A DNA stretch of 64,000 nucleotides from an uncultured Lachnospiraceae bacterium (GCA_947564735.1 CANOEC010000002.1:180738-244737); one strand, 5' to 3'; shown: positions 43,150-53,212, counted from the first letter of the stretch. Numbers and translations are program-made. The notes: generated from the sequence alone by a model not told the origin.

Positions 43150-44610
43150 CTATATATTCAACGAATATGTCAACGCCGGATCATGTTTGTTACCATTCAT
43201 TTTTATAATTTCAAGTTCCAGCAGATGATTAATTTTTTTATTGATAGTCCTCCTTGTTTTGCGTACCATCACAGATAATTCAGTTGCTGTGATGCAGTTT
43301 CTACTTCCCATAATTGTTACAATATCTTTCTCAATTGCATCCAGCTTATCCCAATATTCCGCCATTTTCTTTTCAGCAGTTTCCGTCTGCCTTGCTGTTC
43401 TTGCAATAATATTGTTTCTTAGAACCAATTTGACCGTTTGTCCGCTTGGCTCTGAATACTCCGGTGCATCAAGAAAATAATCTGCCATATCAGAGTAGAT
43501 ACGTTTTACACCCTCATTCAGTTCTTTTACTATGCCAAAATCAGCTAATACACGTGCCATGCGGGGATTACGTGAGAAATTTGTATTTCTGATATTATCA
43601 ATCGTTACAATATTAGGTAATTTGCCGGGACTATCAATTTCCAGCCTGTCATCATACATGGTAACTTTGATATATTTTCCTTCCATAGCATATTCACGAT
43701 GAGCAACTGCGTTCACAATCCCCTCTGCCCAAGCGAACGGTGGGTATTCATCTACCGTTTTAAAATTACCCGTTTCTGCATCTAAGGAAGTAAACTCTCT
43801 TAATTACACAGCTATAAATTTTTTAGCTTCATCTACAATTTTCAAAATTGGATATTCAATATTTGCATCTTTGATAATATTCATCTGTGTACCGACACCG
43901 GCAGACGTTCCATCATAACGCACAAAGCGGATTCTGCAATTCGGATAAAACTGATATACATTCCGTGCGAACAATAATACAGCCGCATTTGTCAGATATT
44001 TATCTCCATTTTGTTCCCTCATAAAACCTCTTGAAGATAATAACTGCTCTGTTGGAATATCCTGATTCCCAAGGATTTCTTTGTATTGTTTTATTAGTTC
44101 TTCATCAAGGTCTGAAATCTTTGCATCATAATTCAATTCATCCTCATAATGCCTGGAACCCTTGCTATACTCCAATTTTCGTAAATCGTCACCCTTTAAT
44201 TCTCTTTTGCGGTCGCCAATCCGCAGAAAAACAGAACCGTTTGATGTGCTGATAACTCTGTCTACGCTTGAATATATATGCAATAAAAGCAATCTGTCCG
44301 CCTTTCCTTCTGCGTTTTCTATATCAAGAAATTCCTCCTGATATTCCGGTGTCGGATGACAGCAATCCATCGGTGCATTAATGAAATTGTTTATCTTCTC
44401 TGCACCAACAGCATTAATTCCTTCTAAACGTCGAGTTTTGTCACTGATTCCAAACACGATTGTTCCGCCTTCTGCATTTGCATATGCGGATATCTCATCC
44501 GCAATATCCGAAGGTTTTAACTGCGCTGATTTTCGATCAAAAATCTTATTTTCATCCTCTTTTATCATATAATCCAATGTGAGAATCGGATTTATTGAAG
44601 ATCTAACCAT
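43150..44610 (-). pseudogene. AlbA_2/ATP-binding protein with in-frame stop
   Basis: The upstream part has the AlbA_2 domain (ENKIFDRKSAQLKPSDIADE, GGTIVFGISDKTRR) and runs to EAKKFIAV, where a TAA at 43804-43806 interrupts it. The same frame goes on as LREFTSLDAETGNFKTVDEY and the ATP-binding EGIVNAVAHREY, then a winged helix (MVRKTRRTINKKINHLLELE). A single CAA-to-TAA change explains the break. It precedes the TOTE gene on the same strand. Confidence 0.8.
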
Positions 44611-44666
44611 CTATACTCTCTCCCGTTTCTTTGTACAAATATTATTCCTATTCCAATTCTGACCGC

Positions 44667-45176
44667 TTATCTGCGTATTCTAAACCCATACTCTTTCTTC
44701 AATCTCTCAAAAATCTCAAAAGCTACCGGACAAATCTCTATCACATCTAATACACTTAACAGACTTGACAATCTCTCCGACTGATCCGTATATGGATATT
44801 TTTTACAGCTATCCGGTTTGCAATCTCCCAACTTACAGTTTCCATCTTCCTGTAAGAAATCGCACGGTTTATGTTTCGTCTGATAGTTCATGCCATACTC
44901 TTCTTTCTCCAAATAAGTATCCACGAACTGCTCCGGTGTGATTCCCAAGTATCGCGCATCTTGGTCAATATCTTCTGCCGGAATACTTCCTTTATATATC
45001 TTGCAACAATTTCTGCATTTACTACAATCATAGTCCGCAAATAATTCTTTATGTAATCGTAAAAACTGCCTGTCCAGTTCATCTTCATCCGCATGACATT
45101 TCAAATAGGTACGGAATTTGAAATTTTCGTTTTCTTTTTTCTTGGCTTCTGCTCTTATTTTATCTGGGTACATCAT
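44667..45176 (-). CDS. YkgJ-family cysteine cluster protein
   Basis: The 169-aa protein has the cluster CSKCRNCCKIYKG, then CDFLQEDGNCKLGDCKPDSC and a final ICPVAFEIF, matching the zinc- or iron-binding YkgJ family. The start at 45176 has GTGGAG 6 nt before it. It is intact inside an otherwise decaying zone. Function unknown. Confidence 0.82.
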   Translation of the reverse strand: MMYPDKIRAEAKKKENENFKFRTYLKCHADEDELDRQFLRLHKELFADYDCSKCRNCCKIYKGSIPAEDIDQDARYLGITPEQFVDTYLEKEEYGMNYQTKHKPCDFLQEDGNCKLGDCKPDSCKKYPYTDQSERLSSLLSVLDVIEICPVAFEIFERLKKEYGFRIRR

Positions 45177-45324
45177 ATAATTCTCCACATCTTCTCTAAA
45201 AAACTCAATACATAGCAGTCTCAAATATAAACTGTTTTGCTCATTACAATAAATCCTACAGATATATGCCCTGATTATTTCAATGATAACTCAAATTTAT
45301 ATATTTTACTCACAAATATCATCA

Positions 45325-45669
45325 CTAAACAAATGCTTTTTCTCCAATATGAATATATTTACACATATCTGGTTCTATATTTGATATCACGTTTTTTATA
45401 TCAGCATTGTTCACTGTAATACCAACAATATTCGCATTTACATGATCTACTTTATTTCTGACTTTTACAGACTTTGCAATCAATTTAGTTTTCGCATCGC
45501 CCTTAAAAATAATCTTGCCATACTTTTTTAATATTGGCTGCAATTTATCTTTAAATTCCAATTCTTTATTTGGTACGGTTCTTGATACAGTTCTACCACA
45601 ATGCTTACACCTATTGGTAAATGTTTTAGTAGGTGATTTTATCAATGTTATAATACCCTTGTTATGCAA
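45325..45669 (-). CDS. Hypothetical protein with zinc-ribbon-like pair
   Basis: The 114-aa frame contains one CxxC pair (RCKHCGRTVSRTV) and a beta-rich remainder. I do not recognise it. The start is uncertain, no clear ribosome site is seen, and it follows a pseudogene closely, so it may itself be a remnant. Confidence 0.35.
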   Translation of the reverse strand: MHNKGIITLIKSPTKTFTNRCKHCGRTVSRTVPNKELEFKDKLQPILKKYGKIIFKGDAKTKLIAKSVKVRNKVDHVNANIVGITVNNADIKNVISNIEPDMCKYIHIGEKAFV

Positions 45670-45673
45670 GTCT

Positions 45674-46234
45674 TCACTTTAATATCCAACTAGACCTTTG
45701 CTGATTTTTCGAGTCCGTATCAATAATACCTTGTTTTCTTAAAGCAGTAAGCATATTACGAATTTTATTTTCTTTCTGGGCATCACTCAAAGCATCTGGC
45801 AGCTTATCCCACAACAACGCCCGAATATCTTTCTTTTTCGCTTTTTTATACTGCTTCAAGTATTCAACAATCAAATCCTTATAATATTTGTCATCGAACC
45901 CTTTGTTTTTAATATAAGTCGTACTCTCATCAATACTTTTAGCCGCTGATGCAGACAGATACAAACTCGTCAGTCTGCCCTCTACCAATTTCTGCCCTCT
46001 CAGTCTGTCTACATCTTCCTTTTCTACCGGCAGACCTTTTTGTATCCGGTCAAGCAAAAACACTGTCTGCAAGTCTAAATCCTGATGGTCATATAATATG
46101 TGCATATAACTGTCGTTCAGCGTTTTTCCATAAATCGTCACTTCAACCTGTGTTCCTGAAGAAACATTGTAATCCGGCATAGGAAAATATTTTGCTTTCT
46201 GAATGTTATATGTCCGGCGGATTCCTAGCACCAT
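45674..46234 (-). pseudogene. C-terminal remnant of an AlbA_2/ATP-binding protein
   Basis: The frame opens in the middle of the domain typical of these proteins (GIRRTYNIQKAKYFPMPDYN, VEVTIYGKTLNDSYMHILYD) and ends with a winged helix (NKIRNMLTALRKQGIIDTDS). The AlbA_2 and most of the ATP-binding part are absent. It is the third relative of this family in the element. Confidence 0.65.
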
Positions 46235-46272
46235 GTATTTTATATCATTAAGGAAAACTATTGTAAATTCAT

Positions 46273-46884
46273 TTATCCTCTATACGCTTTGGTAACACTT
46301 TTTATTTCATCTACTAATAATGCCAACCCATATAACCCACAAAGCAAAAGAATAATATCTTCATAAGCATTAAAAATAATTGATTTTATTCCAGTCAATC
46401 CCCAAATAGTCAATAAAACAAGCAATACCTTATTTTTCTTTTTATATCCTGCATAGACAGCCGTACTTAGGCTAATGATAGGACAAGGCATAATATATGT
46501 TACCATTTGCGGAAAAGTATTACCCAAAGTTAAAGAAACAATCGGATAAAGCAGATAAAGCAATAACAATATTATCTGTATCCTGTTCGGCTTTAAAATC
46601 ACATCACTTTTGTTATGCCAGCTTTCGTATAGGAACAATCCCCCACAAGCCAAATACAGTGGCAAAGCAAAATACTTTTGAATCGGTTCTGTTCCGTACC
46701 ATGCAAAAAAGGCAATCCCTATAAATAAATTTGCAAGTCCTAACGCAAATTTTGCCGCCCATTTTACTTTTCGCATATAAGACAGCAAAATAGCCAAAAG
46801 TACAAATACGAACAATACTATTTGAATGAGCCACGTCTGTTCATTATAATTACCAATAACATTCCAAAATGCCTGTGCATCCAT
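46273..46884 (-). CDS. Multi-pass membrane protein (DUF6064-like)
   Basis: The 203-aa protein has about seven hydrophobic helices with a short N-terminus (MDAQAFWNVIGNYNEQTW) and a YGTEPIQKYFALPLY motif after helix 2. The family name is given from memory. It follows the SRPBCC gene by 4 bp, so the two are co-translated. Confidence 0.6.
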   Translation of the reverse strand: MDAQAFWNVIGNYNEQTWLIQIVLFVFVLLAILLSYMRKVKWAAKFALGLANLFIGIAFFAWYGTEPIQKYFALPLYLACGGLFLYESWHNKSDVILKPNRIQIILLLLYLLYPIVSLTLGNTFPQMVTYIMPCPIISLSTAVYAGYKKKNKVLLVLLTIWGLTGIKSIIFNAYEDIILLLCGLYGLALLVDEIKSVTKAYRG

Positions 46885-46888
46885 TTAT

Positions 46889-47332
46889 TTACCCCTTTGA
46901 AAGCAACTGAACCCACTTCTTTTGCCTATGAGAATAAAAGCAGACTGCCCATAAATATATGAACACCGTTTTCCATCCTGCATCAATATCTACTATATCC
47001 GTATATTTTGTATTATTATCATCTATTTTTTCAATCAATATTTTGTGATTCCAAATAGGAACGTGTGTATTGCTTTCATTTGTATATATCCCTTTTTGCA
47101 ATCCAAAATGAATGACTTTAATTGTATGAACACCAAACGGAATAATTCCAAACAGCCTAAACTTATAGGAAGATGTTGTTCCTTCTTTCCAAACCAATCT
47201 GTTATTCCCATTAACAGGAGTAAACGTTGCCATCGGATAAGCAATATATTGTAGTGTTTTTAATCTTTGCAATCTCTTGAATACTTCTTTTTCAGAAGCA
47301 GGAAATATTGATGTTTTTCTTACAGTCATCAT
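46889..47332 (-). CDS. SRPBCC (START-like) domain protein
   Basis: The 147-aa protein starts TSIFPASEKEVFKRLQRLKT and has the beta-rich helix-grip pattern ending YTDIVDIDAGWKTVFIYLWA. Such proteins bind hydrophobic ligands. ATG at 47332 follows GGAGGTGTATGTAA; the following codon is also ATG. It is paired with the membrane protein downstream. Confidence 0.6.
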   Translation of the reverse strand: MMTVRKTSIFPASEKEVFKRLQRLKTLQYIAYPMATFTPVNGNNRLVWKEGTTSSYKFRLFGIIPFGVHTIKVIHFGLQKGIYTNESNTHVPIWNHKILIEKIDDNNTKYTDIVDIDAGWKTVFIYLWAVCFYSHRQKKWVQLLSKG

Positions 47333-47402
47333 TTACATACACCTCCGATACATATTTTTCTTTTCAATCTGCATATAAAATTTCCTATCATTTTCTTATT
47401 CA

Positions 47403-47824
47403 TCAATGCAATTTGTAAATCCTTATCTTGGAAATATGATTTATATATTTTCTCAAAAAATATGGTTTGAAAGGTTTACCATGTGCAGGATAAATCCATT
47501 CCGCTTTTTCTCCAATCAAAATATTCCACGAGTTTTGAAAAGCATTTTTATCTTCTACCCAGATTGTAATTTTTTTAAACTTGGTAAGCCATTCATTGCT
47601 GCATCTCCACAAAAGATTACATTGTCTATTCTTAGAGATATAGAGTCCGATGTATGCTCCGGTGTAAACAGAATTTTCCCTTGTAACAAATTCTCTATAT
47701 CAGATAAATTTTGGGCTGATATTTCGATAAGTCTATCAATATTTTGCTTATCAATCGCAGGAAATAAATGTTTTCCTTTACCAACCAATCCCATAAGCTT
47801 ACAAAAAACCAATCCTCGATTCAT
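47403..47824 (-). pseudogene. Metallo-beta-lactamase-fold protein, truncated and frameshifted
   Basis: The first frame gives FTPEHTSDSISLRIDNVIFC then GDAAMNGLPSLKK and ends early; the other frame continues KITIWVEDKNAFQNSWNILI and YPAHGKPF. A run of seven A at the junction is one short. The N-terminal HxHxDH metal motif is missing. Two defects mark it as a pseudogene. Confidence 0.7.
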
Positions 47825-47920
47825 TTAACAAAATGACAATTTGCAAATTTTATTATACCACCCTTACCCTCTATTTTCCACAAAAATGTAGGGCATAGCA
47901 ACCGCCACACCCCACATTTC

Positions 47921-48235
47921 TTATCGTTCCAACGATTTTTCATTCTTCCATTTCTGCCCTTTTAAATCGTTCTGCTTCTCATACAGACTATTTCGCTCTT
48001 TACAAAGTTCTTTCATGCGCTCCAACTGCGCTCTCACTCCCTCCCTGCAATCCGGCTCTATCTTTTTATATTCCCCGGTCAGACTGCGGATTGTATTATT
48101 GTTTTGCTTTATCTGCTCCGAAAGGCATACCCAATCTATCAGATTTTGTACTTCCTTATCCGCTTCGTAAAGGTCTGTTTCTGCCACGATTTTAGCACAT
48201 AGCCGTATCATTACTTTCTTTTCCATATCCGTCAT
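47921..48235 (-). CDS. MobV-linked accessory protein
   Basis: The 104-aa protein is helical and charged (MTDMEKKVMIRLCAKIVAET; LERMKELCKERNSLYEKQND), probably a coiled coil. It lies 70 bp after the relaxase gene on the same strand. A broken copy exists at 32028-32284. The function is unknown but its position argues for a role in mobilization. Confidence 0.6.
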   Translation of the reverse strand: MTDMEKKVMIRLCAKIVAETDLYEADKEVQNLIDWVCLSEQIKQNNNTIRSLTGEYKKIEPDCREGVRAQLERMKELCKERNSLYEKQNDLKGQKWKNEKSLER

Positions 48236-48305
48236 ATCCTGTCAATCCCCTTTCCTATCGGCTCATTTCAAAGGCACGTTTCGGGCGTTTCATTGCCCTT
48301 TCTGC

Positions 48306-49604
48306 CTATTCTAATGCCTTTGACCGTTCCACTATCGACTGCACCTGTTCTTTGCCTAAATGACGCTCCAAACGCCCCAAATCTGTTGTTTTTTCCTGCA
48401 ATCGGTCTATGGTGTCGCTCTGTTCCATGACCTTATCCGTCAGGCGGCTAATCTGTATCTTTTGCCCGTTTACTTTGGCGGTCAGCTTCTTGCCCTGCTC
48501 CGTAAGCTGTACGCACTTAATAGTCAGATTTTTTACCACTTCTTTCAATTTCTCCACAAGCGGAAGTGCTTTTTTATCACGATAATTTTTTGCGCTCATC
48601 AATGCCCCCGGCTCTGCTAACTGCCATTTCACATCTTCATCATAGGCGTGAATATTGCGCTCCATGGCTTCCTTAGACTGCACCATTTTGTTAATTTCCT
48701 GCTGTAACCTTTTCTGCTGTTTCTCCAATTTTTCATTTTCGAATAACAGTTTTTCCTTATCCTCTGTCAGCGTTTCCGTCTGTTCTTTCAACAGATGATT
48801 TGTAGCGGAAAGTTCTGATACTTCCTGCCGGATTGCTTCGCCCTCTTTCCGTATCTGCTCCGTTTCCCGTTTTACTACAATCTGCTGATGAAGAATATCT
48901 GATAATTCTTCCTTACTGCCCGAAATTGTCTGTTCCAGTTCCGCAACCTCTTTTGCCCGTTCCTGCTTCTCAAAATCCAGTACGGACAAATGCTTGTTAT
49001 GCGTTCCTAACTGTTTCCACTGTACGCCATGCCGCCCCATGACTTTTGAAAGTTCCTGCTTTTCCGCTTCTATCCACTGATTCCATTCCGTCATTCCCCT
49101 TGTGCCGCCTTTGAATCCTTGTTCTGACAATGCGCCTTTAAGGGAAACTCTGGTATCAAGTCCACGTTTGCTGTTACGGATAAAAGGAACAAAATCAATG
49201 TGAATGTGTGGTGTCTGTTCGTCCATGTGCAGATGACTTGAAAATACATGAAGATTAGGATTTCTTTTCTGAAACTGCTCCATGAACTCACATAAAATAT
49301 CTTTCGCCAACTGCCCCTCTTTGCTCTGCACATTCATATCATCTTTGTTGCCGATTTGAAAGATAACCTCATAAAATAATTTCTCCTGCTTTCCCCGGCG
49401 TATCTTCTCATAGTAATCATCAATCTTTCGGTCACTCCGTTTTTGCTTTGCGTTGTAGCGTTCCAGTGCTTCATCAAAAAGAGTGTGATAAACTTCTTTT
49501 ATATCCGAGTGGCAGAACTCCACGTTATCCCGGCTTCGTTCCTTATCCACATTTTTAGCTGTAAAGGCTCTTGTATTGTGATTGACAGAACCTTTTCCCA
49601 CCAT
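48306..49604 (-). CDS. MobV-family relaxase (plasmid mobilization/recombination protein)
   Basis: The N-terminal half has the MobV signature: GSVNHNTRAFTAKNVDKERS, the HUH-type HLHMDEQTPHIHIDFVPF, and KGALSEQGFKGGTRGMTEWN. The C-terminal half is a long coiled coil. The enzyme nicks oriT and leads the strand during transfer. The start at 49604 is chosen at MVGKGSVNHN. A hairpin-rich region directly upstream is the likely oriT. Confidence 0.88.
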   Translation of the reverse strand: MVGKGSVNHNTRAFTAKNVDKERSRDNVEFCHSDIKEVYHTLFDEALERYNAKQKRSDRKIDDYYEKIRRGKQEKLFYEVIFQIGNKDDMNVQSKEGQLAKDILCEFMEQFQKRNPNLHVFSSHLHMDEQTPHIHIDFVPFIRNSKRGLDTRVSLKGALSEQGFKGGTRGMTEWNQWIEAEKQELSKVMGRHGVQWKQLGTHNKHLSVLDFEKQERAKEVAELEQTISGSKEELSDILHQQIVVKRETEQIRKEGEAIRQEVSELSATNHLLKEQTETLTEDKEKLLFENEKLEKQQKRLQQEINKMVQSKEAMERNIHAYDEDVKWQLAEPGALMSAKNYRDKKALPLVEKLKEVVKNLTIKCVQLTEQGKKLTAKVNGQKIQISRLTDKVMEQSDTIDRLQEKTTDLGRLERHLGKEQVQSIVERSKALE

Positions 49605-49693
49605 TCCGCTGATTGTCCTTTTCAATAGGCATATCCTCCACATTCCCAATATTTGTATCGCCGTTTTTACTGCGCCGAAAAGCGCAAGGCTTT

Positions 49694-49828
49694 GTTACTT
49701 TCCCGAAAGTAACGCAAAAGCACTTTCGACACGCTCCGCTTTATCAAAAGTGCCTTTGCGCCCTGCCGGGGGCAAGCTGTCCGTTGGACAGCATACCGTC
49801 CTTACGGACGGGGCGGCTTTTCGCCGCC
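49694..49828. other. Hairpin-rich region upstream of MobV, oriT candidate
   Basis: Four perfect hairpins lie within 135 bp: GTTACTTT-CCCG-AAAGTAAC (49694-49713), GCTGTCC-GTT-GGACAGC (49776-49792), CCGTCC-TTAC-GGACGG (49796-49811) and GGCGGC-TTTTC-GCCGCC (49812-49828), with a looser CACTTT/AAAGTG stem between the first two. Relaxase genes of this family usually lie just downstream of oriT. The nick site is not identified. The rest of the gap up to 49976 holds nothing else. Confidence 0.5.
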
Positions 49829-49976
49829 TTGTTGCCGCCGCTTTCCGGCTTTCTCCCCAACACCGCAACAATGCAATCTCTATAATCTTTGCAGCCTTGC
49901 AATCTTCAAGAACGCAATTCCAAGACTGCAAAATTCTAATACCCTGCATTGTTGCGCTGTTGCCTTTCTCCGTCCG

Positions 49977-51165
49977 TCACTGTCTGATTTTATCCAGTTC
50001 CCAATGCCACGCATTGTTTATCCGCTTTGCCCGGATTCCTAATTCTTTCTTTGCATTTTCCAGTGTCCGCTTTGATACTCCTTGTTCCTCTGCAAGATTA
50101 AAAATTTCATTGCTCTGCATGGCGTTGTTGGTTTCTGCCAGTTCCCTAAGCAGACGCTTCGCCTGTTCCATTTTATTTCCGCGAGCAACGAGTCAAGCGG
50201 ATATGCTTGCATATCCATTTGGCGACTGCCGCGAGAGTCAAATTTATTTGACCGGCTTTGGGAGCGATACCGCCTAAGACTTCATCTGCTGTTATCTCAT
50301 AATCTCCAAGCCAGTGAAAACCGTCCTCTGACAGTGCAAATGCTTTCGGGTGTCCGAACGCCGCAAGATTATTTTTAATCTGTACCACAGCCCTTGTATT
50401 TTCTTCCCCCTCTACTCTGCCGACCACTAGGACGCTTCTTGCGACTGCAAAGCCTCGAACACATTCGAGGCTCTCGCGGTATTCGCCAAATGCGTGTGCA
50501 AGCGCCCGCGCTTGGCTCATTACCCGCGGAAATCAATCGAACCCATTCCCCGGTATGCAGCCTTATTTCCTGCTGCCGATGCGAACTTCGTTCGCATTGT
50601 TCATTATGCCCAAGCCGATTGTCCCAATCGGCTCCAAGGACAATCGCACACTGATATTTTTCTGCCAGTGCCGCTAACCTCTTTGTCATATCCCTTGCTT
50701 CGTTTGCAATCCAACTTATTGGATTTGTTCATCGTCCATACCGCCGCCCAAATAGGCTTGTATCGGGTCTAAAATCAACAGCTTTGCGCCTGTCTTTATA
50801 ACAGCCTGCTCCAATCGTTCATCTATCATGGAAAGGGATTTTATCTTTTCATCAATGACTGAAATTCTCTCACAGTCTGCTTCTGCCTGTTCTAGCCGGG
50901 GTTTTACCGTATCGGCAAGACCGTCCTCCGCACTCTGATAGATTACATTCAAAGGCTCTGTAAGGTTCATTTCACTGTCTATGCCCTCTCCCTTTGACAG
51001 CTTTGCCGCTATATTCAGTATAAAGGTTGTCTTTCCGTCACCCGGATCGCCCTGAATGATTGTCAGCTTGCCATAAGGGATAAAAGGAAACCACAGCCAA
51101 GACACTTCCTGCGACTGTATCTCTGATAATTTAATCAACTGTAATTCAATTTTTGTTTCTTCCAT
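49977..51165 (-). pseudogene. RepA-like AAA ATPase gene broken by palindromic insertions
   Basis: From ATG at 51165 (after GGAGGGCATTT) the protein starts MEETKIELQLIKLSEIQ and has Walker A GDPGDGKTTF and Walker B KLLILDPIQAYLGGG. Downstream pieces in several frames, RLAALAEKYQCAIVL, ARSVLVVGRVEGEENTRAVV, KAFALSEDGFHWLGDYE and QGVSKRTLENAKKELGIRAK, restore a normal RepA-like helicase/primase-loader with a C-terminal winged helix. The breaks coincide with short perfect hairpins (50199-50725) absent from the expected coding sequence. Confidence 0.75.
50199..50725. repeat. Cluster of short palindromic insertions
   Basis: Perfect hairpins with 6-9 bp arms and 2-4 nt loops occur at 50199-50216, 50237-50252, 50451-50472, 50500-50513, 50579-50597, 50613-50633 and 50708-50725. 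They share form, not sequence. Several fall exactly where the RepA-like reading frame is interrupted and sit between bases that would otherwise be nearly adjacent codons. Confidence 0.65.
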
Positions 51166-52345
51166 AAATGCCCTCCATTTCCGAAAAATCATTGTTATTG
51201 GAAGAAACCTCTGCTATACTTGTATCGTGGAATACTGATAACAGAGGTTTTCCAGTTATCACAGCCCTAACAGTTGCCGCTGTCGGGGCTTTTTTCTTTT
51301 TCGCTATCAAGTAAATCCGCTACTCTCCGTTGCTGATTAGGATATAAATGTCCGTAGGTATTCAGTGTAATGCGAATATCCTTGTGTCCTATACCCTCTC
51401 TTTTATCAACAGCGGTTCTATGCCCTTATTGATTAAGTACGCCACATGAGAATGTCTAAGGTCATGTACCCGGATATTTTTTACTCCGGCTTTTACTATC
51501 TGACGTTTCATTTTATGCTGTACCGCTTCCTGCACGATTGGGAAAAGTCTTTCACTATCCGGCATACCGTAATGACCATCAACAAAATCCTTAATTTCCT
51601 GTTTCAAAAACTCTGGGATTTCAACAGTTCTAACTGACTGCTTTGTTTTGGGTTCTGTAATAACATCTTGTCTGCTAGTGCGATAATACGTTTTTGTAAT
51701 GCTGATTTGACTATTTTCAAAACTTATATCGCCTTTTGTTAAAGCTAATAATTCGCCAATCCTGCAACCCGTCCAAAAGAGGATTTCAAAGATTAAATAG
51801 TATCGTGTTCCCGGCTTTATCGTCTGAATAAATCTCTGATATTCCTCTGTTGTCCAAAAGTCCAAACTTCTTGAATCGGAATTTCCCATGCGCTTCACTT
51901 TCTTACACGGATTTGTGTGCAAATCATAAATGCGTGACGCATGAGTAAATATACAAGTCAACTGATTTTGTATCATTCTCAAATAGCTTTCCGAAAATCC
52001 CTTTGTCTGCATTTCGTTCTGCCACTGTATGATTTGTGAAGCGGTAATCTCACTCAACATCTGTTCACCAAAGTATGGAATAATGTGTTGCTCCATCATA
52101 TACCGTTTATTTTTCATGATGCGGTCTTTCAATTCATTCTGCTTATCCTCAAAATAAACTTCCATGAACTCACTCCACTTCATATCCATACTTCGGCTAC
52201 TGCTTAATTTCTTTTGCCGCTCATACTCTAACGCTTCTCTTTTTGTTTCAAACCCTCTCTTTCTCCGCTTTTTCTTCTCTCCCTTTGCCGTTGTTTCAAA
52301 CCATTGCGCCGACCACTTTTTCGTGTCTTTCTCCTTATAAGCCAT
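51146..52345 (-). pseudogene. Tyrosine integrase, frameshifted near the catalytic end
   Basis: The N-terminal AP2-like/arm-binding part (KKWSAQWFETTAKGEKKKRR) and core-binding domain are followed by the catalytic domain with ILFWTGCRIGELLALTKGD and VHDLRHSHVAYLINKG. At about 51389 a two-base insertion shifts the frame after LIKERV; the other frame continues GHKDIRITLNTYGHLYPNQQ with the catalytic His and Tyr and runs to the TGA at 51146. The start at 52345 follows GGAGAGGAGCG. It should have moved the tuf-bounded element but is now broken unless frameshifting occurs. Confidence 0.8.
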
Positions 52346-52363
52346 ACTGTCACGCTCCTCTCC

Positions 52364-52558
52364 TTAGCTTATTGATAACTCATAACCGTACATTTTCTTT
52401 GCCCAAAATGCCCTCGGAATACGTCCTGCCATTGTAATATACCCCTGTCCTGCAAGTTCCCTGTTCAGTTCTTTTACAATCTTGTAGGCATGAGATTTTG
52501 AACAATTTAACTCTTTGGCTATATCTTCCGCACTCATCATATAACGGTAGTTTGCCAC
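52364..52558 (-). CDS. Excisionase-like HTH protein
   Basis: The 64-aa protein, starting with GTG, has a winged-helix pattern (MSAEDIAKELNCSKSHAYKI) and ends AFWAKKMYGYELS. It is related to the one at 62210-62407 and in the same position 5' of an integrase gene, so a role in excision is likely. GGAGGGCGAAC precedes the start. Confidence 0.75.
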   Translation of the reverse strand: MANYRYMMSAEDIAKELNCSKSHAYKIVKELNRELAGQGYITMAGRIPRAFWAKKMYGYELSIS

Positions 52559-52592
52559 ACGTTCGCCCTCCTTTCCCCTTTTAGAATTTCGT

Positions 52593-52642
52593 TACAACAG
52601 TTGTATTTATTTGTTGTACGATTTTCGTATATGTGGTATGAT
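52593..52642 (+). promoter_or_regulatory. Promoter and candidate operator for the XRE gene
   Basis: TTGTAC at 52614-52619, a 17-bp spacer and TATGAT at 52637-52642 form a promoter 58 bp upstream of the XRE start. A palindrome TACAACAGTTGTA at 52593-52605 lies beside it, between the divergent excisionase and XRE genes, and is a plausible repressor site. Confidence 0.5.
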
Positions 52643-52699
52643 AATAAATAGGATTTATGCTTTTCGTAATTATTCAACATATGAAAATAGGAGGTCACT

Positions 52700-53182
52700 A
52701 TGGGCGATGGAAAGAAACTGAAAGAAATACTTGATAGTAAGAACACAAATGTCCGTCAGATTGCAAAGGCTACTGGAATTAGTGCTACAACACTATATTC
52801 TATTATTCAAAAGGATTCCAATATCCGATTTGACTTTGCCTTGCGGTTGGCAAATGAATTAGAAATTGATGTGAATGAGATATGCGCCGCCAGTCCATTC
52901 TCCGGCGCTATTACCGAAGAAGAAATATATCCCACGCTCCCCGATGGACTGAATGGCGCTCTTGACGGAAACCGGGTAAAAGTATATCTGAAAAATTCCC
53001 TATATCCGCTTATGTATCTGTTTGGAAAAAACAGTATGCCCGATGTGGATAACCTATTGACTTCATTTTATCAGCTAGACGATGAAGCGAGAAAGGAAGT
53101 AGTGGAAACAATACAGTTCAAGTTACAGTACCACAAAGACAAAGAGCGGGCAGAACAGGTAAAGCAAATAAAAGGTTGGTAA
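52700..53182 (+). CDS. XRE-family transcriptional regulator
   Basis: The 160-aa protein has a Cro/CI-type HTH at 3-60 (TNVRQIAKATGISATTLYSI) and a C-terminal helical part (LDDEARKEVVETIQFKLQYH). Divergent from the excisionase-integrase genes, it probably represses them. ATG follows AGGAGGTCACT. The frame is intact. Confidence 0.85.
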   Translation: MGDGKKLKEILDSKNTNVRQIAKATGISATTLYSIIQKDSNIRFDFALRLANELEIDVNEICAASPFSGAITEEEIYPTLPDGLNGALDGNRVKVYLKNSLYPLMYLFGKNSMPDVDNLLTSFYQLDDEARKEVVETIQFKLQYHKDKERAEQVKQIKGW

Positions 53183-53212
53183 AAAGAATAGATGGATAAT
53201 TTTTCGGTTATA

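Noticed and set aside
49695-49949. 84-aa protein on the minus strand upstream of MobV
   Set aside because: The frame runs through the hairpin cluster, has no ribosome site and a composition dictated by the palindromes.
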